Shown here: piece after piece, positions 23,484 through 36,062 of the stretch
Layout: each line of letters starts with the position of its first letter
How positions within the stretch are numbered: position 1 is the first letter of the stretch
Source of the DNA: Antedon mediterranea
Lineage: Eukaryota > Echinodermata > Crinoidea > Comatulida > Antedonidae
NCBI RefSeq assembly: GCF_964355755.1
Contig: NC_092671.1
Span: forward strand, 26,474,070 to 26,538,069
DNA: 64,000 nt
Reading direction: 5' to 3'
Notes under the pieces: model-generated
Databases searched by the model: none
What the model was told of the DNA's origin: nothing
The model's input: only the letters and a program-made list of their open reading frames with translations
Program-made: the position numbers and the translations under genes

Positions 23484-25080
23484 AGTAAAATACAGTATTG
23501 TCATGGGACTCATAAATACCAGAAATGCAGCTGCTACCTATAAATTATAGTGGAGTTTCCATTTTAACAAAAATGTCAAAGTGTAGTACTATAACTGCTG
23601 CTTGATTTCATCTAATTAATGAGTCATCTCGTGTGACGTAGCGGGCTAGAGCAGCAGCGTGAAAATTAATTGTGTAGGTAAAAATAATTAGATAGTCCCT
23701 ATGTACACTTGCTGAGAATTTGTGAACTTGAATTAGTTTGTGATAGTGTAGGCAAAGCCTTACTATTCAATCAACAATACAGTAGTTCTATTTTTTACCT
23801 TGCTGCTATAATCTGGATTATTGACATTTAATTACAAAAAATGACCAATTAGTCTATAATGCTGTATTGTTAAACTTTCAATTGGTGACTTAGTTTTCCA
23901 AGTAGAACCTTGATATAAGCTGTTAATTTTCTATTATATAAAAAGTAGCTCAAGGTATGCTCAGACCTTACATATCGTAATCCGAGGCCACATTAGCAAA
24001 GTCTTAATACTATATTACATTTTTAAAGCAATTCGGGACAACTTTTTTAAATTATTTTACTAATTTTAGGCTGTACGTCAAAACTTCAAGACAGATCTTT
24101 ATAATGATTCATGAAACTTTTTATCTTTTTATTACTGGTGGAGGTTGCTACTATTTGATTGCTCTTGTTATTCACTGTTTCAATCCAGGTTAAATAAAAT
24201 GTACAAAATGCAAACCTTGCATTTCCTGCAATACATTTAGCAATATTGCCATACTTTAAAAAATAGTTGCTGTTTTATTAATTTTAAAATAGATATTTAA
24301 TATGTATGACACAAACTTAAAATTTTAGATGTGTTTATATGTAATGTAAAATCTGAACAAGGTTGTTGACAAAGCTGATTAATTATTAACTAACAAAGCT
24401 TAAGAGGTAATTGTATTTAACACTTATGAATTTCAAATATAATATTTGGTTAAAATGTACATAGATTAAAAATGTGTAAAAAAAAAACATGAATTTCTCT
24501 TAAATTTTCCAAATACTTTTAGCTAATTCTGCTTATAAAAACCAAACTTTAATTTCAGGAATTAGAGAGTTCGGCTTTATTTACAAAATATGTGGGGAAA
24601 ATAATGGGGATTAGTGGTTGATTATTTAAAAAAAATAACCCACAAATTATGAAACATGGGAAACTATAGATCAAGAATTATTGGAATATATAATCATCAC
24701 TTTTTATTTTTTGCATATACCTAGCCTTTAATATGTGTAAGCCCTCTATAGCCCGAGTAGCTTGAGTATATAGTTTAAAGCTCTATTTTCAAAGGTGTGG
24801 TTTGTGGTGATATTTTATTAGTGTACTGTGAAAGAACAGTGAAAGCTCTTGAATGTGATCAATCTGTATTAATGGTATTGAAATATTAATGCAACATAAA
24901 ACTGCAGAATTATCTACCAGGATATTATTGGATGTATAAATAATACCATACATTTGTAGTACAGTATATAGTAAACCAAAACAACAAAAGTGAGTTTAAC
25001 AGATTTTCGTTTTAATTCATTTCTGGTCGAACTAATTCCAAGTTACCTCTTGAATGCAGGAAGTTATGTATTAAATAATA

Positions 25081-25306
25081 TCAGGGAGTTGCTTATTATC
25101 AGGGAGTTGCTTATTATCAGGGAGTTGCTTATTATCAGGGAGTTGCTTATTATCAGGGAGTTGCTTATTATCGGGGAGTTGCTTATTATCGGGGAGTTGC
25201 TTATTATCGGGGAGTTGCTTATTATCGGGGAGTTGCTTATTATCGGGGAGTTGCTTATTATCGGGGAGTTGCTTATTATCAGGGAGTTGCTTATTATCAG
25301 GGAGTT
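25081..25306 (+). repeat. 18-bp minisatellite, about 12.5 units
   Basis: The unit is TCRGGGAGTTGCTTATTA. Five A-type units, six G-type units, one A-type and a partial follow in blocks. The block order suggests unit-by-unit expansion. The 118-residue frame over it (RELLII repeats) is a by-product of the length being a multiple of three. Confidence 0.95.
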
Positions 25307-26003
25307 TTATCTAAAATGGAACACTTGCCGCATTAAAATAATTTGAATATTTATGAGTGTGTTTTCCAAGTCTCACTCTCAGTAAGTGAAGTGAAGTCTC
25401 ACTGTGCTTAGAGAAAAGAATAAAGGGGAGTTTTGTGAAAAGATTTTATGCTGTTTTTTATTTATTTTTATTAAACTTTTTTTTCATGAGGTTGATTTGA
25501 GACAGCAAAGCTTATACATGCATGGGGCCCTATAATTGAGTTCCAAAGGAATAGTGTAGAGCTGCACCAACTATTAACTAAGTTTTGTTTGTTGCTATTT
25601 TCTGTTCATATTTAGAGAAACCCAGTGTTTCATAGAAGTTGTGTTGTGTATGTGGAAGTCGCATGTATGCTGAACTGATGGTATGGTAGTCGTTTATAAA
25701 ACATCGTAAAGCGTGTAAAAGATCTAGTTCTTAATTTGAGGTATTCATTAATATTTTAAAAAGGTAAACATATTGTCAGGTCAATTTTGGTTATTGAATT
25801 AAAATACAATGACATCACTACAACATTCTTCAGCACTTGACATTTTCTAATGTTTATGTCACATCAATATTGCTAAATACTACAGGTGACATTAAGTGTG
25901 AATACATTAATAATAATGATAAGGTGAATGTCAAACTATAATGTTGCCTATTCAAGTTCAGTACCCTCTGTAGCAATATGTTACATGCTAAGTTCACCAT
26001 AAA

Positions 26004-26412
26004 CTTAGGGTATGTTCAGACCCACGGAGTTACGGTGGAGTTATGTAAGCGGCGTACATATTTTTGTGTCTGAACCATGCCGCAGATTAGCGTTAGGGAG
26101 CTCTTACTCTGCGCCAGTGGTGTTAATAACTCTAGCAGGAGAGGGTAGATTTAATAACGCTAATCCAGTGATGCATCAGTGATTTTAACCTTAACCAATG
26201 AAAAGACATTACCACGATTAACTACATACCTGTACCCTAGTATACGACAGTGAAATAGTTATGTCAAATGTATTTTCAGGTTTTCAATTTTAAAGAATAT
26301 CAGTAAAGTTGGCATCAGTGTGATATATTTTCATAAATTTAACTCCACGGATTACCGTACGCCTTGCGTAGATAACTCCACCGTCACTTTGTGAGTCTGA
26401 ACATACCCTAAG
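26004..26412. mobile_element. TIR element, CTTAGGGTATGTTCAGAC ends
   Basis: Inverted termini CTTAGGGTATGTTCAGACCC and GTCTGAACATACCCTAAG enclose 409 bp. Sub-terminal blocks (GTTACGGTGGAGTTA and TAACTCCACCGTCAC) are also inverted. No coding frame is present. A target duplication longer than AA is not visible, so the superfamily is open. Confidence 0.65.
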
Positions 26413-27612
26413 AAGTAGTCAATGTTGTGTTTTAGCATGTCCAAAACAAAATATCAGAAAATCATTCCCCTGTTTTTAATCTAGTCTAAAATAGTAATGT
26501 ATAACAAAGTTGACCTTTTTTATCACTGAAATAAGTGCAAGTTATTGAGCTGGCTACCAATTTGCCAACAAAACCGAACGCAATTTAATTTTGATGCATT
26601 TTGATTTATTGTGTGTGAGTGATCAGCATCAAATATAAGCAAAAACCACTTGGGAGTTGGATGTGTTGGACACATTAAAAAAACAGGTCTTTCTCCTGAT
26701 CACACAGGCAATTAAAATTCTATAAAGTCTATATATGTAGGCCTAACACTAGTGTGTGTATGAACATAGTTTTATATCAACTTACATCTAACAAACTGCT
26801 ACATTGAAACCTCTTTACATTAATTACATTATGGTAAAAAAAAGATATATTTTGATGGAAAAAAAATTTCCTCAATTGAACTCTCAATATACACCCACTT
26901 GTGTGGGTTAGGGTGTACCATGGTAAAACCTTCTAGGAGGAAAAACCAAAACACTAAGGAATTCTTCAACACATTACCAGTGCAGAATATACTTTGACAC
27001 GAGTTTCTGTCAATTTGTATACATTCAATAATTAAACAGCTCTATCTTTTATTTACTTACAGATAATCATATGAACAGTTCAATAGATTGCCTGAATGAT
27101 AATTTTATGTAGTTTATATAGTTTATAACATTTTATCTGTAGCCTTACTGCCTTTGGATTCCCTTGGTTTACTTTATTAGACAATTGGGAGGTATTAAAC
27201 CAAGGCCTAGGAAGTAAAGTGGAAAGATCATACTGTGGTACAGTAGTGTGGGTGTTAGCATGGTGGTAGTCATGTGAATTTCTGTGGTAAATACATTTTT
27301 AACATGTCTCATTGCAAAAAAAGGATTTTATCCTGTTGTAATAGGTGCATGTTACAACCACTAATGTGGAAAACACAGTTGCATTGTAAATATCATATCA
27401 GGAACTATAGTCCTATTATGATTCTCACTAGGCTAGGCTTAGTTGAATCATGCGATGTGAGATTTATCAAAACTCCGGGCCATCGACTGGAACAGCAAGT
27501 AAAACAACAAGGGTCATGAAATGCTGCAGCATTGTTAATATTTTAATAGTAATACGTATAGTAGCACTTGGTGAAAACTGACCATGTGACCTCATCAACT
27601 CTATTCATTGAC

Positions 27613-27860
27613 TGTGATTGATCCTCGGAGGTACCGCTACTCTACAATACGGGAGTGACGATCATAAAGGATGCCGACCTTCTTAGTGGAACACGACCAA
27701 GCTCACCACGTGGCTTTTATCAACTTGCTCCTTTTGTGATTGATCGTTGGTAACGCTAGAGATTGATAGTACACAAAGGATGTCGACGTACCTGCTTGGT
27801 GGAATGCGATCAAGCTGACGATGTGCTCCGACGGTGATTGATGACCGTCGAAACGATACA
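27613..27860 (+). repeat. Diverged tandem repeat, about 122-bp unit
   Basis: GTGATTGAT recurs at 27614, 27736 and 27834. Each is followed at similar offsets by AAGGATGYCGAC, CTTRGTGGAA and CGAYCAAGCTSAC words. About two units plus a partial are present. The stretch is clearly richer in GC and CpG than its surroundings. It is non-coding as far as I can see. Confidence 0.55.
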
Positions 27861-27915
27861 TGTTTTTAAAATCTATTAAATTTTTTTCAACAAAAAAAAA
27901 ATCTTCAAAAAATAA

Positions 27916-27958
27916 GGGGGGGGGGGGGTGGCGTACGCTCCCGCTAGATCCGCCACTG
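27916..27958 (-). mobile_element. Terminal end of a hAT-like element next to poly-G
   Basis: On the minus strand CAGTGGCGGATCTAGCGGGA leads into GTACGCCACCCC and a C-run. CAGTGGCGGATC is a common DNA-transposon terminus in invertebrates. The other end was not found, so the extent is unknown. Confidence 0.4.
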
Positions 27959-29359
27959 CACATGTACAAACTTAAGATTTCAAAGAGATACAATGTCCTT
28001 ATCCAGCAAACATATATACTTTGCTTGACAAATTTTAGCAAGTTTTCGCATTTGCCATTTTGAGGTGATGTCAAATTATGATGAGGAGGTTGTGTTAAAA
28101 GTTATAACTGCTCCATGCAAATTGTATTTATGAAGTGTTCTGGATATCCTGCAAATGGGGTCAAGTATAACTTTGAAAAATCTTTCCTATCATGTTCAGG
28201 AAGTTTTCCAACTTCCTGAACAAGATTGTGGTCTACAGACACGTGTATAAGAACAGCATTATGTTTGAGAAAGTACATAATAGGTTGATGATTTGATAAT
28301 AGTTTAGCCACATTTGTAGGCTTGGTCTTAGCCTAGTCTAAAACTTAATCTAATTTTACTAAATTATTCAACTGGATCTCAATGTCAATTTGTAAGTATA
28401 GTTCCTAGAATTGTAATTGTAAAAGAACATGTTTCTTTTCTTTTGGCCAATACTAATAGTTTATACTTATACTTATTAGACGCTAAAACAGCAACCTTGA
28501 TTGTGTATTTAACTACAATAGAAAAAGTGTTTAAACTTAGAATTTTTTGCTATTTTATATGTATTGTATGATAATGGTTGCAAATAATGTACATATGTCA
28601 TACAATTTGATATTAAATCAGGAGTGGGGTCAATCCATAGATTTAAAGCTACCCAGTACGCATATGAAATTCTACTTAATTATGGTATGATTTTTAGTTT
28701 ACTTATCTTGATGCAAGTTCTTACTATACTATAAGTTTAATTTTAGCGATTTATAAAGTTTTACAGTGCATTGTGAGGATTGGTAACAGTTGCACATTTG
28801 CATATGCAAGTCAAAAGATTTGAAACACTTTGTCATCTAACTTTCGTACCATACCAATCATTTTTACTCGGTTGTTCAACATGATCTGTGAATCTAATTT
28901 CGCATGAACTTCCTATGAGATGAGCTAATGCTAGTATTTTTGGAAATGAACCAGTTAGGAGGCATGCTGTGTGGAACCAATTGATGAAGATAATTATAAT
29001 GCTGTATAGGAACAGTAAGGATGACTAACATATTAAATTGTTTGGTGGCTTGTATTATTTTTATCATTTGTCTTGGTTACCATTTGTGGTATAGGAGTAG
29101 GAGAAAGATAAAATGTGGTCAGAAGATGGTCATATTCAAATGTAGGTCAGATGTGTTTATTATATTTTGTCCTAGTTGACTGAATTACTCACAAAAAGTC
29201 TTTTATTGTTATTAGTCATCTGTAATTATGCAGTGGCACTAGGTCAATTATAAAATTGTTCTTTTAAATAGATCTCTTAATGATAGTACTTCATAATAGA
29301 TTCATATTCATATTCTCTCCTTTCAAACTGCCACGAAATCATTTAATCTTCTGTCCACT

Positions 29360-29545
29360 ATAACAGGGGTTGTGATGGAGAAGTACTGAGATGGACAAGT
29401 ACAGTGTGGTGTAACCCCTACACTTTTGTGAAAGACTGGGTTCTTAGAGTGCACATAATCCATACCTGTATGTGTACACTCTGGACCTCAACTTTTAATT
29501 CCTCATCTCACCTCCAGCACCCTAGCCAAGCACTCACCAGTTTAT
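29360..29545 (+). mobile_element. SINE body related to 13140-13410
   Basis: It shares the GTACACWCTGGACCTC block and the ACTGGGTT...GTACAC spacing with the SINE on the minus strand near 13300. The tRNA-like head is not clear in this copy. Confidence 0.4.
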
Positions 29546-29759
29546 TAAATAATATTTAGTCTTATTATTTTTATCTTAACAATGTTCCCTATTATAGTAC
29601 CTTGTCCTAATTGTGCTATATTATGTAATGAAATGATATATGGGAAAAAAGCATTTTGATCCCGAACAATAATGTTTAAATTCCCATTCCCTACATTTTT
29701 AGATCTAATTTAAGGTCACAAACTACACTTAATGTAAAAATAAATACTATATGGTCATA

Positions 29760-30115
29760 TTGCAATACATTTTTTCGTCTTTGAACGGTTAAAAATATGA
29801 AAAATAAGTCAATTCTAATAATTTTAGCGGCCTGCTATAAATCCCAACATGCATTACACTCAGATTGATACTTTAGTTTTTCTTCTGTGATTCACCTACT
29901 TTCGATCGATCGTGATGGCCAAAATAAATGGAAGAATTGTAACTTTTCAGCGAAAATACCAGGTTTCCCCCAATTTGTATTAGTACGTATTATGGCAAAA
30001 ACAGAAAGACAATTAATGCAGCAACTAGATGTCAGGCTAGGCCTATAGCTAGCGTACGATGTTCGTACGTTACTGTTGTTTACTAGCTATGCCTACAAAA
30101 CTAAGCCTAAAGACC
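29760..30115 (+). repeat. Dispersed repeat, copy 1 (see 36990-37300)
   Basis: It shares an ordered series of blocks with 36990-37300: AAAATAAGT...TCTAATAATTT, TGATGCATT/CATGCATTACAC, AGACAATTAATGC, GCTAGGCCTATA, AGCGTACGAT and CCTACAAARCTAAGCCT. No frame is conserved between the copies, so it is a non-coding interspersed repeat. Confidence 0.55.
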
Positions 30116-31488
30116 GTACACGAGAGGACATTTACCGCAAGCTATTTAGGTAGTGCATTGTTTCTCTCTTTTTATCATAAATTACCATAAAACGTACATC
30201 TAAGACAAGGAATGACCTGGTTTAATGTTTTTAAAGTAATGCATTAAGTTTACAAAATGTCAACAATTGTAGGGAATCTTTAAACATTAATTGATTAATA
30301 CAGTTACAACTAGTAGTAGTATTCAGCATACAGGCAAACTTTCTTTTATTGAACAATTCATTTCCAAAAAGTTGTGAACCTAAACATCACAACTGTATTA
30401 CTGGTTTGTAAAACTGAGGAAGTTTTGGCTTATGGCTTAGATTATTATGTCAGTTATTTTAGGAAGAATCATGAACTAAATATTCTCCTGGGACTTGCCT
30501 CCTAATTGTACTTAGATTGAACTTAAAGAATGTCTGTAAAATTACAGACAGAAGTATAATTAACACTATTTTAAGACTTTCCTGTCTTCTAAGGTGTCTT
30601 TCTAGAAGACAAATTTGTAATTGATAATGCAAATACATATTGCTTGGCTTAACTATTGTGTTAAATGGGCTTTATAACATGTCTGGGTGTATTGCCATTT
30701 GATTGGTTAATGTTATATCATGTGCTATTCAATATTAATTCTATTGCATATCTTAACCTTTTTATAAACATTCAAGAATTGTATGTAGCATGAGGCTGAT
30801 GACTTGTAGTGTGTACCATCCTTTCACAATTTAAATGTATTATGAATGATATAATTTTATCTTTGTGTTTTTAAATGGATATTTTAATATCAACCTTGTG
30901 CCTTGCACTGCTGGTTGTAAGAATAAAAAAAGTTCTGAGCTATGCCCTTTTGCCTTTGACATTGTTTTATTCAATGAAGAAATGCTTAATTTAATTTGCT
31001 ATTAATAGTGATGTTTAATAACACAATATTTTTGTAAACAGCACAACTTCATGTGAATGATTTTATTTCAGTTTATTTTTTGAATACATTTTTCCAATAC
31101 AGTTTTCCAATGGAATTTATACAACCTAACTTTGGCATTAGCTACAAAATATTTCATGTTATGCAGTTTTGTAAGCCAATTTAGCAAGAGTAACTTTGCA
31201 GTGGTAATTATTTTCAAATGAAAGAACAATGACATTTTGAATCAATTTAAGTTACAAATTAATTTCATAAATCTTTCAGACAAGTAATCATAAACACTTC
31301 AGCTGTCACAATATGACACAACATATGAAATCTATATTCATTATTCATATTTAATTTGAATATCAAAATATGAATTCAATTACACTCTGCACTACTTTCC
31401 TCTTTGCTTTTTTCATATTTTCACACATCCAAAATAACAATTATAAAACATTTGTTGATAGTAAATTGTGGGTTTTTTCGCGAGCGCG

Positions 31489-32070
31489 GTCCTACAAAAC
31501 ACCAAACGGAAACAAAAACGAGACTCATAATGTTGCAATACTTACCAAACGAGAGTAGATAATTGTTAATTAATTATGAAAACCCAACTTTTATATCAAA
31601 AATCGTCCGAATTTATGTTAAAAACGATGAGTTTAGCCACAAAAACTTCAATCAAACGAGAGTATCCAAGTCATAGAATATCGCACGCATATAGTGCCTT
31701 TAATAAAATAATGAGTATTGAACATTATTTCGTATATTTATGTACTAACATAAATAATAACACATTTCTATGCTTAATAAAATCATATTTAATATATTAT
31801 CAAAGGCTCTGATTACCTTTGTTTTCGGTCGATGTGATGTTTTTCTAAAAAATTATATTATGTAAAAAAAGGCACTAAGGGCGTGCCATAAATACGCTCG
31901 TTTGGATTAAGTTTTTGTTGCTAAATGCATCGTTTATAACATAAATTCGGATGATTTTTGCTATCAAATTTGGGTTTTCATAATTAATTAACCATTATCT
32001 ACTATCGTTTGGTAGGTATTTGCAACATTCTGAGTTCCTTTTGTTTCCGTTTTGGTGTTTATATAGGACC
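31489..32070. repeat. Long inverted repeat (hairpin, arms about 200 bp)
   Basis: The left arm from GGTCCTACAAAACACCAAAC pairs with the right arm ending GTTTATATAGGACC. The pairing runs through TTAATTAATTATGAAAACCC and AATTTATGTTAAAAACGATG and ends at the AGTGCCTTT/AAAGGCACT blocks, with a central gap near 31715-31865. The shape is that of a foldback MITE. CGCGAGCG lies just outside each arm, at 31479-31486 and 32083-32090, in the same orientation on both sides. Confidence 0.85.
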
Positions 32071-32504
32071 ATCCATACCCTTCGCGAGCGTGTACTAACG
32101 CCTCAAATTGCTTAGCTTGGGTAGTCCCCGGAACTCCACCCCAAACTCCTCTTTTACTTTCGCAAAAATGCTCTTATTTATTATCTGTGATTCTTTTCTA
32201 TTGCCTGCCATCCTTCCCCGTACTTTCTTTCCCCCCACAACTGAATAACATATCTTGTGATTTCATTCATCCACATACATGTTCACTTCTTCGTTCGACT
32301 GTCAAAACCACGAGGAAAACACACAACATCGTATGCGACGGTATCTGACCCGGGGTCACAACTGTCAATCAAATAACCGTTATTTCGTGTTGCAGCTAAG
32401 AATTGCTCAGCGATAACCGGTTAAACGGCGTTCTAACACCGATTTAAATTGGTGTTTTTAACCGGTTATTTTGCGATGCCTTTTAACCGGTTACCACAAA
32501 TGTG

Positions 32505-32608
32505 TCCTGTTTCTGCTGCCAAGAAAATGGAGTTAATTTATTCACACTGATTTTAATTTATTCACACCGATTTTAACCGGTTATTTTTTATGCAGCAGAA
32601 ACAGGCCC
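32505..32608. mobile_element. Short MITE with TTTCTGCTGC ends
   Basis: Left CCTGTTTCTGCTGCC and right GCAGCAGAAACAGGCCC are inverted, the same termini as the Harbinger-like element at 22661. The inside carries TTCACACYGATTTTAA duplicates and ACCGGTTATT. Further AACCGGTT words at 32415-32500 suggest a longer, partly deleted relative. Confidence 0.55.
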
Positions 32609-32974
32609 GTAATGTTATTTATTTCATTTCAAGAAGATGACCCTGCCACCATGAACTGATTTCATGGGTTCCTCAACAACACAATGATAACCAATAAAAT
32701 AAAATGTACAATTTAAAAAAATGTAATTGCAATTTTGTTCTGTTGTGTATCAAGGTTTTATTGATTTTGGAACAAAAATAAAAATAAAAGGAAAAAAATA
32801 ATTCACTTCTCCATTTCAGATGTCAGTACTGTACATACGACATTAAGACCATTACAAAAGTAACTCAGTAATTGTATTTTTATTATAATGAGTTTATGAT
32901 TAATATTAAATGATGAAAGTGAAAGTCAAAGTGACGAATTAAATTCTAGTTTCTTTTTTGTTTTTGTTTTTCAG

Positions 32975-33026
32975 ATTTAGAAATTCCAGAAGCTCCTCAG
33001 CATTCTGAAGATTCTACAGAATCTGG
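32975..33026 (+). CDS. SVIL: Supervillin-like exon a
   Basis: This 52-nt exon lies between a T-rich acceptor ending TTTTTCAG and a perfect GTAAGT donor. Read after two leading bases it gives LEIPEAPQHSEDSTES. It leaves phase 2, which the next exon (starting G|GAA) completes as Gly. The acidic, Ser/Pro-rich text fits the disordered N-terminus of the same protein. On its own it is too short to identify. It is supported by splice sites and by phase continuity with five downstream exons. Confidence 0.6.
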
Positions 33027-35979
33027 GTAAGTACCAGGATTTTGAATACAATTCATAATTTCTCTTTTAAATGATATCAAACTGATTACTTGCCACTCAC
33101 TAATATAATTTGCATCATATAAACAAGGTGACACATTTTTGATTTAAGATTTCTGTGGATTTTGGCATATAGTCAAAAATAGAAAGCGGTAGGAAGAATA
33201 ATCCTAATCGGTTCTAGGACTGACAAACAAGATAGAGGGCAGTATTGTAAAAATAGATAGCAAAGTTAAAATTGTTGATTTCCCCCCTCTAGAGATTTGC
33301 TTCTTTTTTTTTGTATAAGACTAAAATAAAATGTTTCCTTGTCAAATTTCAATCTCTATGCTTTGGTAAATTCAATTATGTTTGAGCTACTGTATTAAAG
33401 ATGTATTGTCCCTTGAAACACACAAAAATGAAAAAAAAAATATTCTAATTTTAAATTGGCCATATCAAAGTAATATTAAAGTTATTCACTTTAAGTCGAA
33501 AATTCGAGCCAAAAACAACAGTTTACGTAATTAACAGGTAAATTAATTAGATTACATTTCGTCTGAGAAATCGTCGCAAGCGAAAGTAAACAAAGATTTC
33601 AAACCATGAGTATGCATTATGCATGATGCTAATTAGGATTGTTTACAACTCATCACGGTTGAGAAGGTCTTTTCACACAGATCGCCAGGAAGTTTTATGA
33701 TTATGCATACAGAGTAGCCAAACAAGCGCATTGCATTATGGGATATGTTTTGATTGAAAACTTTGACTGGAAGTCAAAGTTATTTTTTGAACAAAAAAAC
33801 ATCTGTATTTCGGTTAAATTATTTTTTTTTTTACTAATTTTTGGTGAAAGTTAATAACTATTATGATACTTCAAAATGACCCACTTTTTTTCGAAATTAA
33901 AAAAAAAAAATTTTTGTTGGAATTAGTCAAAGGGACAATACATCTTTAAGTAATAGGTAGCTTTTTATTTGAAAAATTAATTGTAGACTACACATGCAGG
34001 CACACTGGGGCGTGCTTTCTCACTTAATTCATCAATACAGTATTGGGGAATTGTAGGTCCAGGTAAACCAACAACATAATATGCGTAGAATGTTTGGCTG
34101 ATTTTATGCACTTACCTTGTAAAATCAGTATATTGTAAAAGGAAAGGGATTGGCGTATTTGTTCCCTGGAAAAGGAGCAGCATATATTTTAATATTCCGG
34201 ATTAAGACCCCTAGAATTCCAATGTAGCAAACGGTTTGGAAGTTGTTGTTGTTGGCAAAGTCTGTGACCTTTCCTATTTGCACCATGATCATTTTTCTTT
34301 ACTCTGAGTGAACCTTACGAATCCCCATTGATCAGTAAATGAATGTTTAATATGTGATAAAAAGTACAGGATACTGGTACATGTATATTTATATACATTA
34401 CAACAGAGAGGATTTAAAGGTAAAGAATATATCGCATCTCGTTTACTAAAATTTTATCTGAAATATTGTTGATGACCCCTAAAAAATATCTACTTATACA
34501 GACTAACACAACAGAAAATTTTACAAAGAGGTCAGGTTTTTTATGCAAAACTAGATCTGCCCAAATAGTATGTTACAAATTAGATCTTAATTTGCAAGGT
34601 GATTGACTTAATCTAAGGGACATTTCTGCATATGATAAATAACCGTTCTAAAATATTTTACAAATTATATTTTAAAAAAGCATTGTGATATACATAATTA
34701 ACAAGAGCAAAATGCAATAGCCTGACCTGCGTAATTGTTCTTGGATATTAATTAGGTCAAATGTTACGTTAATAGGAAGAGGAGTGTTCATCAAGGGATT
34801 AAATATTTAAAGTTTGTAATTGTGTCTTTGTTTGTAGTTGATCTCAATTCTTATATATAAGGCATACAAAACTGGGAAAAATGTTGTTATAATTTTGTTG
34901 TTTTATGTAAAAATGGCCTTTTTATAAAGTGTTATGTTGCCCAAGCAAAGCAACAAGTGATAAACAGGGCCAGCCTTTTGTTTGTCTCTATGTATAGAAA
35001 TAATTATGTAATCTTGAAAATCTAAAATAAAAACATAAATGGTGCAGAAAAGCAATCATACATGCACATTATACTTTAAAAAATTGGGTCAGTCAGGCCT
35101 GAGCAATATTACATCTAATGCAACATTATCTTCAGGCAGACTGTTTGTATAAGTCTTATAACAACATTCTTGATATTAATAATAATAACCATATATATTT
35201 ATATAGCTCATATCACAGAGACCTATATATGCAGCTTAGCTAAATGTCCCTTCTGACATCAAATCCAATAACTAAGTCTACAAATACTTCACTGTTGACA
35301 GAAATATTGTGTGAAAATCTTCTTTTTAATAATACCTAATGTGTAGTGCCCTGAACTTGTTTTTTTTTTAAGTTATTGAATGTGACAGGTATTTTTCAAT
35401 GCTTAAATGTTCACTCTACAAATTAAAATAACTAAATTTTCTTCATATAGCATATTTGCAGATTGTTCCAATTGGTGTCAGATCATAATACAATAAACAC
35501 AAATTAATAAGTAAAAATACTTAGAATTATTAAGGCTTTTGACATCGCAATAATGACAGTGTCTCATTGACTTAAAACATTTTCAATAATAAGGAGACTG
35601 GCAGCTTGTTGGTTTCAAGATTTCAAAGCCAGTTATATATGTAGTAATTAAACAAATGCATAATAATTATTATACAGTTAGCATTTGGATATAGATTTTA
35701 ATTTGAAAATACTGACATAAAACATTTAAAATTAGTTTAAAAAAAAAGAATAGACTAAAATTCCAGTGACTGGAATTCATTGCAAAACCTGTACAAACCA
35801 AGTTGATTAATTTATTCAATGTGGGGATTAAACATGGTCTGAACACTGCCTTAGTTGCGTCTGTATGTAAGTGAATAGTTTGTAAATGAGCTCAGTTGTC
35901 AGGTCCTAATCTTCATATTTAAGGTAAAGCTTTAACAGAGAACATTTAATTCCATTTTATTATTTATCTTTTACTTTAG
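33027..35979 (+). other. Intron of the supervillin-like gene
   Basis: It starts GTAAGT and ends TTTACTTTAG. It contains the TTAA-flanked MITE at 33399-33945. The rest (33950-35979) is AT-rich with no supported gene. Confidence 0.6.
33399..33945. mobile_element. TTAA-flanked MITE (piggyBac- or Kolobok-like)
   Basis: Termini AGATGTATTGTCCCTT and AAGGGACAATACATCT are perfect 16-bp inverted repeats, each flanked by TTAA (33395-33398 and 33946-33949). TTAA duplication is typical of piggyBac and also Kolobok. The 547-bp interior has no long frame. Other single termini lie at 22299 and about 5618. Confidence 0.8.
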
Positions 35980-36062
35980 GGAAGCTCCAGTTACAGAAAT
36001 CATAGAAGAACAGGAACAAGAAAACATGGAAAGATCCAGCAGCAACAGAAGTGTAAAACCTG
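35980..36062 (+). CDS. SVIL: Supervillin-like exon b
   Basis: This 83-nt exon follows a TTTACTTTAG acceptor and precedes a GTATGT donor. In the joined frame it reads EAPVTEIIEEQEQENMERSS and continues SNRSVKP. It enters in phase 2 and leaves in phase 1, so it joins exon a (Gly codon GG|G) and exon c (Val codon G|TA) without a frame change. The Glu-rich then Ser/Arg-rich text suits a disordered linker. No domain is present. Confidence 0.7.

Larger units (their letters stand above)
4909..32974. other. Intergenic or first-intron territory, repeat-rich
   Basis: Apart from the minus-strand sulfotransferase gene and the transposon-borne Myb-like frame, I see no coding sequence here. The stretch is AT-rich with many short chance frames. 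Supported contents are listed separately: Tigger-like, Helitron-like, Harbinger-like and foldback elements, SINEs, a segmental duplication, minisatellites and one long hairpin. Subregions 7000-10900, 12300-13100, 13700-15300, 23500-25000 and 28100-29300 show nothing definite. Confidence 0.6.

Noticed and set aside
25081-25306. CRISPR array
   Set aside because: Units are contiguous with no spacers, and the host is an animal.
24990-25346. 118-residue frame of RELLII repeats
   Set aside because: It lies on an 18-bp minisatellite. A unit divisible by three keeps frames open by chance.
27703-28074. 123-residue minus-strand frame
   Set aside because: It runs through a poly-G tract, a transposon terminus and a tandem repeat. 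It is not protein-like along its length.
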